This document shows, piece after piece, positions 8,582 through 16,602 of a DNA stretch of 64,000 nt. Position numbers and translations under genes: made by a program. The first letter of the stretch is position 1. Each line of letters begins with the position of its first letter. The notes beneath the pieces were generated by a model. That model saw nothing but the letters and a program-made list of their open reading frames with translations. It was not told the origin of the DNA and searched no databases. This DNA comes from CALZJC01 sp963781065 (lineage in GTDB: Bacteria; Acidobacteriota; Thermoanaerobaculia; Multivoradales; JAHEKO01), in assembly GCA_963781065.1 (NCBI GenBank), contig CAWAET010000009.1:62001-126000 (forward strand). Direction: 5' to 3'.

Positions 8582-9154
8582 ATGGAAGTCGTTCTCGCGC
8601 GCGGACCCAACTTCGTCTACGGCCGGGACTTCGTGCACCAGGAGCACGGCACCCGGGTCTGGGAACAGGTGGTCGGTGCCCTGCCGCAGGACGCCGCCGC
8701 GGTCTGGCAGGGCCCCCTGCTGATCACCGGCACCTACCCCTTCGCAGCGTTCAAGTCGATGCTCAAAGCCCTCACCGGGGTGGTTGGCGCCCGGCCCGAC
8801 GACGAGACCGCGCGCATGTACTCCTACATCGCCGACCGCAGCCTCAACTCGGTCTACAAGTTCTTCTTCCGGCTCGCCCAGCCCTCCTTCGTCATCTCGC
8901 GCTACCCGATCCTGTGGCAGCGCTTCTTCAGGTCCGGCACCGTCGAGGTGCCCATCGCCGCCGCCGGCCGCGCCCGACTCGACTTCACCGTGCCGGATAT
9001 CTTCCTCGACTGGCTCCGCCCAGCCTGTCTCGGCTACTCGACACAGGCGGTGGCCCTCTCGGGCGGCAGCGCGCTCGAGATGAAGGAGATCGAGCAGTCA
9101 CAGCTCACGGACGGCCTGTGGCGCATCTCGTACGAGCTGACCTGGAAGGAGTAG
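8582..9154 (+). CDS. DUF2378 (TIGR02265-like) family protein
   Basis: A 190-residue cytoplasmic protein resembling the myxobacterial DUF2378/TIGR02265 family in length and pattern. Examples are the segment WEQVVGALP, the RMYSYIADRSLNSVYKFFFRL helix region, SFVISRYPILWQRFFRSG, and a C-terminal beta-rich part ending in RISYELTWKE. The function of the family is unknown. The ATG at 8582 was chosen over a TTG three codons upstream. It is divergent from the patatin gene with a 40-bp gap. Confidence 0.65.
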   Translation: MEVVLARGPNFVYGRDFVHQEHGTRVWEQVVGALPQDAAAVWQGPLLITGTYPFAAFKSMLKALTGVVGARPDDETARMYSYIADRSLNSVYKFFFRLAQPSFVISRYPILWQRFFRSGTVEVPIAAAGRARLDFTVPDIFLDWLRPACLGYSTQAVALSGGSALEMKEIEQSQLTDGLWRISYELTWKE

Positions 9155-9279
9155 CTCCGGGGAGCGCCGGCCGCGAGGACCGCCGCCGGCGCGGGTCGCA
9201 CGGGCGGTGAGAAGGCCACTGTCATACGTCTGGGGTCCACAGGCAACAAACCTCACGGAGGTGCAACCGTGACTCCCGC

Positions 9280-9285
9280 TAGACT
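9280..9285 (+). promoter_or_regulatory. Putative -10 element (TAGACT)
   Basis: CCCGCTAGACT lies 41 nt upstream of the DUF1800 start. It is an exact example of the recurrent TAGACT motif. No -35 sequence could be assigned. Confidence 0.45.
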
Positions 9286-9326
9286 CTTGCCACATCCGCG
9301 CGGCGGACCTTCGGCCAAGGAGGTAG

Positions 9327-10889
9327 ATGATGCGTCCTAGACGAAGCCAACGGCCGGGTTTCTCGGGGCCCGCGGCGGCGCTGTCGCGGCGCGCGCGCCG
9401 GCGAATCGCCCGCTCGCGGCCGCGGCTGCCGCCGGCCCTGGTGAACGACCTGCCGGCCCGGTTGCCGCCGCCACCGCGCCAGGTCGCGCCGGGTGGGGCA
9501 CAACAGGCCCGGGCCGGCGGTCGCAAGGTCCGCAAGACCAAGATCCTGCGCAATCAGCGCCTCGTCCAGCGGGCCACCATGGGCTGGACCTGGGGCGAGC
9601 AGCAGCGGATCGACCAGCTGGGCTACCAAGGCTGGCTCGACCGCCAGCTGGCGCACGAGTCGATCGACGACGGCGGCCTCGAAGCCGCCCTCGCCGGAGC
9701 CCTGCCTTCGCTGGCGATGAGCCCGGCCGAGATCCTGCGCAACTACGAAGGCGACCCGGGCCGGCCGCTGATCGAGCTGATCCTCGCCGCCATCTACCGG
9801 GCGGTGTACAGCCCGCGCCAGCTGTTCGAGCGCATGGTGATCTTCTGGACCGACCACTTCAACATCCACATCTTCAGCGACCTGGCCTTCTTCCTCAAGC
9901 CGACCGACGATCGCGAGGTGGTGCGCGCCCATGCCCTGGGCAGCTTCCCCGCCCTGCTCTCGGCCAGCGCCCACAGCCCGGCGATGTTGAGCTACCTGAC
10001 CAACGACTCCAACGTCAAAGGGGCCCCGAACGAAAACTACGCCCGCGAGCTGATGGAGCTGCATACCCTGGGCGCCGGCCGGGGCTACACCGAGACCGAC
10101 GTCAAGGAGGTCGCCCGCTGCTTCACCGGCTGGGTCTTTCGCGGCCCGCCGGCCGGCGACGACGCGGGCCGGTTCTTCTTCAACGCGGACGCGCACGACG
10201 ACGGCGAGAAGCGGGTGCTGGGCCGTGTCATTGCCGCCGGCGGCGGGGTCGAGGACGGCGAGCGGGTGCTCGAGATCCTCGCCGCCCACCCCAACACGGC
10301 GCGCTTCATCGCCGAGAAGATGCTGCGCCACTTCTGGCGCTACCAGCCCAAGCCGTCGGCGATCACCGGCGTCGCCAACGTCTACCTGTCCACCGGCGGC
10401 GACATCAAGGCGATGCTGCGCGCCGTGCTGCAGAAGGACCGGGTGGCGGCCTCGCTGCCCAAGCTCAAGCGGCCGCTGCACCTGATGGCCTCGGCGATGC
10501 GGGCGCTTGGCGCCGAGCTCCAGAACCCGGGCTACCTGGTCGAGCAGCTCCTCCTCACCGGTCACCTGCCCTTCGACTGGGCGCCGCCCAACGGCTACCC
10601 CGACAGCGAGGGCTACTGGTCGGGACTGGTGCTGCCGCGCTGGAACTTCGCCGCGACCTTCCTCGCCCGCGAGCGCTCCGGCATCCGCACCGATCTGTCG
10701 CTGTTCGATCCCTCGTTCTCGGCCGAGAGGCTGGTAGCCGGCATGGACGCGGTGCTCTTCAACGGCACCATGTCGGCCGCCACCGCCGCCGAGCTGACCG
10801 CCTTCCTCGAGGCCGGCAACATCAACCAGCACCGCATCCGCGACGCCCTCGGGCTGGCCGTGGCCTCGCCCCAGTTCCAGGAGTACTGA
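9327..10889 (+). CDS. DUF1800 domain protein
   Basis: The 520-residue protein contains the DUF1800 landmarks ATMGWTWGEQQRI, MVIFWTDHFNIH, NENYARELMELHTLG and TETDVKEVARCFTGW. A perfect AAGGAGGT ribosome-binding site precedes two adjacent ATG codons (9327, 9330). The first 70 residues are an Arg/Pro-rich extension with no obvious signal peptide. DUF1800 genes almost always precede a DUF1501 gene, as here (13-nt gap), and the pair is presumed to act together outside the cytoplasm. The biochemical function is not established. Confidence 0.9.
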   Translation: MMRPRRSQRPGFSGPAAALSRRARRRIARSRPRLPPALVNDLPARLPPPPRQVAPGGAQQARAGGRKVRKTKILRNQRLVQRATMGWTWGEQQRIDQLGYQGWLDRQLAHESIDDGGLEAALAGALPSLAMSPAEILRNYEGDPGRPLIELILAAIYRAVYSPRQLFERMVIFWTDHFNIHIFSDLAFFLKPTDDREVVRAHALGSFPALLSASAHSPAMLSYLTNDSNVKGAPNENYARELMELHTLGAGRGYTETDVKEVARCFTGWVFRGPPAGDDAGRFFFNADAHDDGEKRVLGRVIAAGGGVEDGERVLEILAAHPNTARFIAEKMLRHFWRYQPKPSAITGVANVYLSTGGDIKAMLRAVLQKDRVAASLPKLKRPLHLMASAMRALGAELQNPGYLVEQLLLTGHLPFDWAPPNGYPDSEGYWSGLVLPRWNFAATFLARERSGIRTDLSLFDPSFSAERLVAGMDAVLFNGTMSAATAAELTAFLEAGNINQHRIRDALGLAVASPQFQEY

Positions 10890-10902
10890 TCGGGAGACCG
10901 CG

Positions 10903-12198
10903 ATGAGCGATCACGACTGCAAGGGCTGCAAGGAATACGAGGGGCTGACGCGGCGCAACTTCGTCGGCCTGACCGCCGGGCTGGCGGCGGCGATCGTCAC
11001 CCCGGGCTGGCTGCCGCGGGTGGTCTACGCCGCCAGCGAGAGCTCGGACCGCGACGTCATCGTCTCGATCTTCCTGCGCGGCGGCGCCGACGCGCTGACC
11101 CTCTGCGTGCCGCACGGCGAGAGCGCCTACTACGACCTGCGGCCGGGGCTCGCCATCGCCCGGCCGGACGCGGCGGTCGAGGCGGCGGCGCGGGCGATCG
11201 ACCTGGATGGCTTCTTCGGCCTGCCGCACGGCATGCGGGCGCTCAAGGAGGCATTCGACGACGGCAACCTCGCGTTCAGCCACGCCACCGGAGTGGTCGA
11301 CAGCTCGCGGTCGCACTTCGACGCCATGCGGTTCCTCGAGGTCGGCCAGGGCAGCGCGCCGGCCAACCTGCAGACCGGCTGGCTGGGCCGCCACCTGCGG
11401 GCCACGACGCCCAGCGCCAAGGACGGCGTGCTGCGCGCCGTCGGCATCGGCTTCGGCCTGCAGCGCACCCTGGCCGGGGCGCCGCAGGCGCTGCCCATCG
11501 CCGACCTGGCGGCGTTCGGCCTCGCCGGCCCCGGCGGTTCCCGCAGCGCCCGCCAGGCGTCCTTGGCCGGGATGTACGCCGCCTTCGACGACCCGCTCGA
11601 GGGCTCCGCCGCCACCACCTTCAAGACCATCGACGTCCTGCGCAAGATCGGTTTCGCCGGCTACCGGCCGACCGGCGGCGCGGTCTACCCCGGCGACGAC
11701 TTCGGCTACGCGCTCGAGTCGGCGGCGGCGCTGATCAAGGCCGACGTCGGCGTCGAGGCGGTGGCGATCGATCTCGGCGGCTGGGACACGCACGATTACC
11801 AGGGGCCGGTCGACGGCCACATGCGCTACCTGATGGAGAGCCTTGCCAACGGCCTGGGCGCCTTCTATCGCGATCTGTTCTCCGCCGGCTGCAAGCGCTT
11901 CGTCGCCGTCACCATGTCCGAGTTCGGCCGCGTCGCCTTCGAGAACGGCTCGGCCGGCACCGACCACGGCAGCGGCGGCCTGATGATGGCCCTGGGCGGC
12001 GCGGTGCGCGGCGGCCGCGTGCTGGGCCGCTGGCCGGGCCTCGAGCGCGAGCAGCTGGTCGACCGCCAGGACCTCGCGGTGACGACCGACTACCGCGACG
12101 TGCTGTGGGAGATCCTCGACAAGCGCGCCCAGAGCCCCGGCGTCAGGCAGGTCTTCAGCGACGGCAAGTACACGCCAACGCCGGTCGGAATCGTCTAG
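10903..12198 (+). CDS. DUF1501 family protein with Tat-type signal
   Basis: The 431-residue protein has a twin-arginine start (TRRNFVGLTAGLAAA at about 16-30) and is thus probably exported folded. Family motifs include IFLRGGADALT, SHFDAMRFLEVGQ, DLGGWDTH, and TMSEFGR followed by GTDHGSGG, which recalls alkaline-phosphatase-superfamily metal sites. It is the partner of the preceding DUF1800 gene. Its TAG stop lies within the CTAG that begins the adjacent inverted-repeat element, so the 3' end of the gene may have been reshaped by that insertion. Confidence 0.9.
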   Translation: MSDHDCKGCKEYEGLTRRNFVGLTAGLAAAIVTPGWLPRVVYAASESSDRDVIVSIFLRGGADALTLCVPHGESAYYDLRPGLAIARPDAAVEAAARAIDLDGFFGLPHGMRALKEAFDDGNLAFSHATGVVDSSRSHFDAMRFLEVGQGSAPANLQTGWLGRHLRATTPSAKDGVLRAVGIGFGLQRTLAGAPQALPIADLAAFGLAGPGGSRSARQASLAGMYAAFDDPLEGSAATTFKTIDVLRKIGFAGYRPTGGAVYPGDDFGYALESAAALIKADVGVEAVAIDLGGWDTHDYQGPVDGHMRYLMESLANGLGAFYRDLFSAGCKRFVAVTMSEFGRVAFENGSAGTDHGSGGLMMALGGAVRGGRVLGRWPGLEREQLVDRQDLAVTTDYRDVLWEILDKRAQSPGVRQVFSDGKYTPTPVGIV

Positions 12199-12532
12199 CG
12201 TGCCCGTGGTAGAAGTCTGGACGGTCGCGTTGTGGGCGCCATGGGGCCAGGTGCAAGGCGCCACGGCGCAGGCGATGCGGGGCCATCGTCGAGTCGTGGC
12301 CTCCAAGGGCGACGCAGTCGCCCGCGACCGCAGCCCGGCTCTCAAGAGCCGGGCAAGAACGCCGCAGATGGCCCCATGCCGCCCACAACCCGAAGGGCGA
12401 CAAGGGGTTTCGGCCCGCCTGCGGCGTTGCTCGTCGTCGACGATGACACCGCATCGACTCCTCCGAGCGCCTTGCAGGCGAACCGAAAGCCCTTGTCGCG
12501 CGACCATCCAGACTTCTACCACGGGCTGCTAG
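12195..12532. mobile_element. MITE-like inverted-repeat element (~330 bp) flanked by CTAG
   Basis: The 470-bp stretch between DUF1501 and the next gene is largely this non-coding element. CTAG stands at both ends (12195-12198 and 12529-12532) like a 4-bp target duplication. Inside are near-perfect terminal inverted repeats: GCCCGTGGTAGAAGTCTGGA continues as CGGTCGCG on the left, and the right end matches it in reverse with one mismatch (27 bp at 12203-12229). Internal inverted pairs are 12231-12249 with 12369-12387 (18/19), 12397-12422 with 12474-12499 (23/26), and a 10-bp-stem hairpin at 12333-12354. No transposase gene is present. CTAG duplication would fit mobilisation by an IS5-type transposase (inference). 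Confidence 0.7.
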
Positions 12533-12618
12533 GTGCCTGACGCGTCCGGCGCCGGGCCTGCGCCCGGGGGTCCGGGTCGTGAGCCGATGCGGCGCGATGC
12601 CCGTGTCCGCGGCTGTGC

Positions 12619-12624
12619 GATAAT
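12619..12624 (+). promoter_or_regulatory. Putative extended -10 element (TGcGATAAT)
   Basis: TGCGATAAT lies 45 nt upstream of the secreted-protein ATG and just past the inverted-repeat element. It is close to an extended -10 consensus. Confidence 0.45.
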
Positions 12625-12668
12625 CGGCGCGAGCCTTACACACGCTCCGGCCCCAAAGAGGAGACGAG

Positions 12669-13205
12669 ATGAAAGCCCTCCTTGCCCTGTTCCTGGTCCT
12701 CGTCCTGGTACCCCAGGCCGCGTCCGCGATCATCACCTTCACCCAGCTCGACGACGACGTCTTCACGGTCAGCCACCGGGTCAAGCTGGTCGGCAGCCGA
12801 GCCCGGGCCACCAAGCTGGTCTACACCAAGGCGGCCTCGCTGTGCCTCGCCGCCGGCTATTCGCACTACAAGGTGTTGAACCAGGAGTCGGAGGCGGCGC
12901 AAGAAGACGACTCGGCCAACGCCTCGGTGCGGGTCAAGTTCTTCCAGCAGGACGCCGACGACCGGATCGGTTGCGAGAACAGCGCCGACCCGGGCTACGT
13001 CGCGGAAGCCCGCGAGAAGCTGATGAAGCGCGGCTATACGCCGCCGCCGCTGCCCGCGGGCGCCGCGGAACCGGCCGGTCAGCCGCCGGCCACCGGCGAG
13101 GCCGGCACCCCGGCCGGCACGTGCTCGCTCGAGCAGATCGCCGCGATGGCGCGCGCCGGGCTGACCGACGACAAGATCCGCGCCGCCTGTTCGGCCGGCA
13201 CCTAG
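12669..13205 (+). CDS. Small secreted protein of unknown function
   Basis: The 178-residue protein starts with a clean signal peptide (MKALLALFLVLVLVPQAASA) after AAGAGGAGA. The mature part has a compact domain (about 21-120) with AASLCLAAGYSHYKVL and NASVRVKFF. This resembles a broad group of envelope lipoproteins that share the 'KAASLCLxxGY' helix. A proline/alanine/glycine-rich linker and a C-terminal motif SLEQIAAMARAGLTDDKI follow. That C-terminal motif is like the short SHOCT-like helix repeats of Acidobacteria proteins. There is one Cys pair near the C-terminus. No function can be assigned. Confidence 0.75.
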   Translation: MKALLALFLVLVLVPQAASAIITFTQLDDDVFTVSHRVKLVGSRARATKLVYTKAASLCLAAGYSHYKVLNQESEAAQEDDSANASVRVKFFQQDADDRIGCENSADPGYVAEAREKLMKRGYTPPPLPAGAAEPAGQPPATGEAGTPAGTCSLEQIAAMARAGLTDDKIRAACSAGT

Positions 13206-13235
13206 CTCGGGGCACCTAGCTCGGGAGAGGCATCC

Positions 13236-15818
13236 TCAGGGAGCCGGCACCTCGAGTACCGCCCTGAGCCCGGCGCCGGTCTCGATCGAAACGCCGTCTC
13301 CGAGGATGATCGCCTCGCCGGCGCGCAGGACCAGGGCACCGGTCGCGGTGATCGCGAAGGCCGGCCCCAGCGAGATCGTTCGGCACGCCTCGAAGGTCTC
13401 GGCGGTGCTCACCGCCATGTCGCTCAGGGCCCGGTGCTCGAACGCGCCGCAGGCGCCGGGGGTGAGCACCACGTCGACGTCCGCGTCGGAGTTGTTGCCT
13501 GCCACCAGCTCGACGGCCCCGGCCGGCGCGGTGACGCTCGCCTGGTTGACGAGCAGGCCGCTTGCCGTGCCACTGAGCGTACAGGCCACGGTGTAGGTGA
13601 CCAGGGCGCCGGCGACGAGATCCGCCAGGTCGTCGATGTCGCCCGCCACCGGTCCCGGCGTGCAGGCGCCGCTGCCGGCGCAGGTCCACTGACAGGAGAG
13701 CTCGGCGGGAAGAGCGTCCACGACCCGAGCCCCGACCGCGTCGTCCGGCCCCAGGTTGCGCACCTCGAGCGAGTAGGTCAGCGGGTCGCCGGGGGAGAGC
13801 TCGGTGACGCCGTCGTCCTTGCCGAGCGCCAGATCGACGCGCGCCGGCAGGCTGTAGGAGTAGACGCCGCCGAAGGTGCCGGCGTGCAGGGTGGCGGGCG
13901 CGCTCGGCACCAGGGTCAGCTCCCGCGCCCCGCCGGCCCCGGCGGGGAAGCCGTTGTCGTCGAACGGCGACCAGGTGTCTCCCGCATCCGGGCTGACAAA
14001 GACCTCATCGCAGCCGAGGTAAACGGTCGCCGGGGTCAGCAGATCCGCTTCCAGGCTGCGCAGACACGGCACCGCGGGCGCTAGCGAGGTCCAGGCCGCG
14101 CCGCCGTCGGTGCTGCGAAAAAGCTCGAACGCCGCCCCCTCCCAGGCTCCGGCGTAGGCCCTCAATGGATCCAGCGGATCGAGCGCCAGGTCGACGGCAG
14201 AGCGGCCGCCGCCCGCCAGAACCTCCTGCCAGGTGACTCCGCCGTCCAGGCTGCGCAGGACGAGATAGTCGAGCGGGTACCCGAAAAAGCCGGTGCTGGT
14301 CAGAGCGGCCGCCAGGATCCGATCCGGGTCCGACGCGCGGATCGCGAAGCGGACCGGCTCGAACACGGTGAGCGAGCTCGGCGGGGTGTAGATCTGCGTC
14401 CACACCGTGCCGCCGTCGACGGTGCCGAACAGACCGGCAAAGGGTACGCCCCACTCGCCCGCGAAGGCGATGGCAGCGTCGCTGGGGTCGATCCCTACGG
14501 CCGTCACCGCCGGCCCCCGCGGGCCGAAATCGGTCGGGTCGGCGGCGCCCGGCACCCAGCTCAGCCCGCCGTCGGTCGACTTGTAGAGCTGCCTCCGGGC
14601 GCCCGCGTACAGTGTTGCCGGCGAGCTGGCCGAGATCGCCAGATCGGTGATCGCGCGATCGGCCAGCCCGGCGTTCGCCCCCTGCCAGCTGGCGCCGCCG
14701 TCGAGCGACTTGAAGATCCCGCTGACCGGGCTCGCCGCGTAGAGGACCTGCGGCGCGCTCGGGTCGCCGACGATCCGATGCACGTGGACGGCCCGCAGCC
14801 CGACGTTGGTCTCGGCCCAGCTGTTGCCGCCGTCGACACTCTTGGCGACTCCCGCGCCGGTGCCGGCGTAGACGGTCAGCGACGAGGACGGATCGACCGC
14901 CAGCGCCGCGACGGGCACGCCGGCGATGCCGAGCGTCAGCTCGGCCCAGCTCACCGCGCCGTTGGCGCTCGCAAACAGCCGCGACCCGACCCCGGCCAGC
15001 ACCGTCGCCGGCGCCGAGGGATCGATCTCGAGCGCCCGGATCGGGGCGTCGGCCAGCCCGTCATTGGCCTCGCTCCAGGTCGCGCCGGCGTTCTGGCTCA
15101 TGATCACCCCACCGAACAGCGTGCCGGCATAGACCTTCGCCGGTGCCAGCGGGTCGACCGCCAGGCACTCCACGCGGACGTCGTCCGCACCCGTGTTTGC
15201 GGGCGACCAGTTGGCGCCGCCGTCGACGCTCTTGTAGACGCCCTCCGCCGCCGTGCCGGCGTACACCGTGCCAGCCCCTCCCGGGGCCACCGCCAGCGCC
15301 AGGACGTTGATTCCCGCGAGCCCCGTGCCGGACGAGGTCCAGGTCGCCCCGCCGTCGGCCGTCTTCGACACGACGCCGACCCCGCCGACGTAGACCACGA
15401 GCGGCGCACTGGGGTCGATCGCCAGCGCCTCGGCGGCCTGGCTCGACACCTCGACCCAGCTGACGCCGGAGTCGACACTCCTGAACACCCCCGGCAGGCC
15501 GCTGGCCGCGATGGCCCAGAGCGTGCCGTCCGCGGCCACCGCCAGGTCGCCCAGCCGCGGCTCCAGCCCGGCGCTGGCGGGCGACCAGGAGGCGCCGCCG
15601 TCGGCGCTGCGGAAGGCACCGTTGAGCCGGGATCCGGCAAAGACCGTCCCGGCCGTCGCCGGATCCACCGCCAAGGCGATCACCTCGCCGCCGTCGGGAC
15701 CGCCGCTGGTCCAGACGCCGTCCCCGGCGACCGCCGACGCCGCCAGCAGGGCTGGTAGGGCCAAGGTCATCCAGACAGACGCTTGGCGGCGCCCGTGCCC
15801 GCCAGGCGCCTCACTCAC
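13236..15818 (-). CDS. Large secreted BNR/YCF48-type beta-propeller protein with DUF11 and C-terminal stack domain
   Basis: The 860-residue protein has a signal sequence near residues 8-31 and many ~40-residue repeats of the form DP..P.VYAGT..GV.KS.DGG.SW. These are the Asp-box/sortilin-type blades of a propeller (about 35-650). A DUF11-like domain (LALGKDDGVTELSPGDPLTY to about 790) follows. The last ~45 residues contain LRAGEAIILGDGVSIETG, a short-strand stacked module also seen at the end of the anti-sigma factor at 30187. The start is GTG, preferred because an internal ATG would remove the basic part of the signal. It lies 22 nt after the preceding minus-strand gene. A surface binding role is probable; ligand unknown. 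Confidence 0.82.
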   Translation of the reverse strand: MSEAPGGHGRRQASVWMTLALPALLAASAVAGDGVWTSGGPDGGEVIALAVDPATAGTVFAGSRLNGAFRSADGGASWSPASAGLEPRLGDLAVAADGTLWAIAASGLPGVFRSVDSGVSWVEVSSQAAEALAIDPSAPLVVYVGGVGVVSKTADGGATWTSSGTGLAGINVLALAVAPGGAGTVYAGTAAEGVYKSVDGGANWSPANTGADDVRVECLAVDPLAPAKVYAGTLFGGVIMSQNAGATWSEANDGLADAPIRALEIDPSAPATVLAGVGSRLFASANGAVSWAELTLGIAGVPVAALAVDPSSSLTVYAGTGAGVAKSVDGGNSWAETNVGLRAVHVHRIVGDPSAPQVLYAASPVSGIFKSLDGGASWQGANAGLADRAITDLAISASSPATLYAGARRQLYKSTDGGLSWVPGAADPTDFGPRGPAVTAVGIDPSDAAIAFAGEWGVPFAGLFGTVDGGTVWTQIYTPPSSLTVFEPVRFAIRASDPDRILAAALTSTGFFGYPLDYLVLRSLDGGVTWQEVLAGGGRSAVDLALDPLDPLRAYAGAWEGAAFELFRSTDGGAAWTSLAPAVPCLRSLEADLLTPATVYLGCDEVFVSPDAGDTWSPFDDNGFPAGAGGARELTLVPSAPATLHAGTFGGVYSYSLPARVDLALGKDDGVTELSPGDPLTYSLEVRNLGPDDAVGARVVDALPAELSCQWTCAGSGACTPGPVAGDIDDLADLVAGALVTYTVACTLSGTASGLLVNQASVTAPAGAVELVAGNNSDADVDVVLTPGACGAFEHRALSDMAVSTAETFEACRTISLGPAFAITATGALVLRAGEAIILGDGVSIETGAGLRAVLEVPAP

Positions 15819-15840
15819 GAGAAGATCCCGCCCGGCCGCG

Positions 15841-16359
15841 TCAGTGGTCCCGGACCCAGCTCTCTTCCGGCTTCAAGATGGGCATCGTCGAGCAACCCTC
15901 GACGCCGTGAAGACTCATGTTGGTCCTCGTCCGCGGAATCATGAGGTCGTTGCTCCGCAGGTTGCCGCTGCCGCTCATCGAGATGGTGCTGCCGGCACCA
16001 GCACGATCCACGGTGCCGGCCACCGTGACCGGCCCCTCGACAAACCAGGCCCCGGGGCTGCCGATCTTGAACCTCAGCTCGATCTCGAAATGGGTCACCG
16101 ACCCGTCGACGCCGGTGATCGTGACCCTCCCGCAGTCGTTGGCGACCCCTGGAAAGCAGGCGACGTTGCCCTGGGAGAACGTGACGCAGTCTTCGCCGAC
16201 GAAGATCAGGTCGAACGGGGAATTGATGTGCGCGCCGAAGAACTCGACGGTGTACTTCTTCCCGGTCGGCGGCACCGCACCCGCGGGCGCCGCCAGAGCC
16301 AGCGCACCCGCGACAACCACCAGGCCCAGAACCACGGTCGTCAAGGCTCGTCTGCTCAT
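15841..16359 (-). CDS. Secreted protein of unknown function
   Basis: A 172-residue protein with a signal peptide (basic MSRR then a hydrophobic stretch ending APAGA, about 1-27). AAGGAGG lies 8 nt before the ATG at 16359, which decides this start over a longer upstream one. The mature part is rich in beta strands and small residues, for example KKYTVEFFGAHINSPFD, CVTFSQGNVACFPG and STISMSGSGNLRSND. It has four cysteines that could form disulfides. I recognise no family. The next gene begins 22 nt downstream, so it is probably co-transcribed with the large propeller protein. Confidence 0.7.
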   Translation of the reverse strand: MSRRALTTVVLGLVVVAGALALAAPAGAVPPTGKKYTVEFFGAHINSPFDLIFVGEDCVTFSQGNVACFPGVANDCGRVTITGVDGSVTHFEIELRFKIGSPGAWFVEGPVTVAGTVDRAGAGSTISMSGSGNLRSNDLMIPRTRTNMSLHGVEGCSTMPILKPEESWVRDH

Positions 16360-16579
16360 CCTCAACCTCCTTGTGCCTCTCCGGCACGATTCGAGTCGGC
16401 GGCGGAAGGTTGGAGCCGTCGTCGGCTCGCGTTGACAGAATCCCCCTGAGGTTTCCAACCTATTCCGCAGCCGCCAAGAGCGTCACCACCCTGGCGGGTG
16501 GGTGCCGGCGGCACCGCCGGCGGCGGGGCACCCGCGCGCCCGAGCCAGGCTGCCCCGCCACGGGCGCCCCGCCCTGGGA

Positions 16580-16585
16580 TAGACT
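16580..16585 (+). promoter_or_regulatory. Putative -10 element (TAGACT)
   Basis: GGGATAGACT lies 17 nt upstream of the GTG start of the ABC1/UbiB gene and just before its GGAGG site. It is one of the exact TAGACT matches. Confidence 0.45.
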
Positions 16586-16602
16586 CCCGCGGAGGCTCAT
16601 CA

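Noticed and set aside
12200..12660. Short open frames inside the inverted-repeat element as possible genes.
   Set aside because: They track the inverted repeats, have random composition and no ribosome-binding sites, and no transposase motif is visible on either strand.
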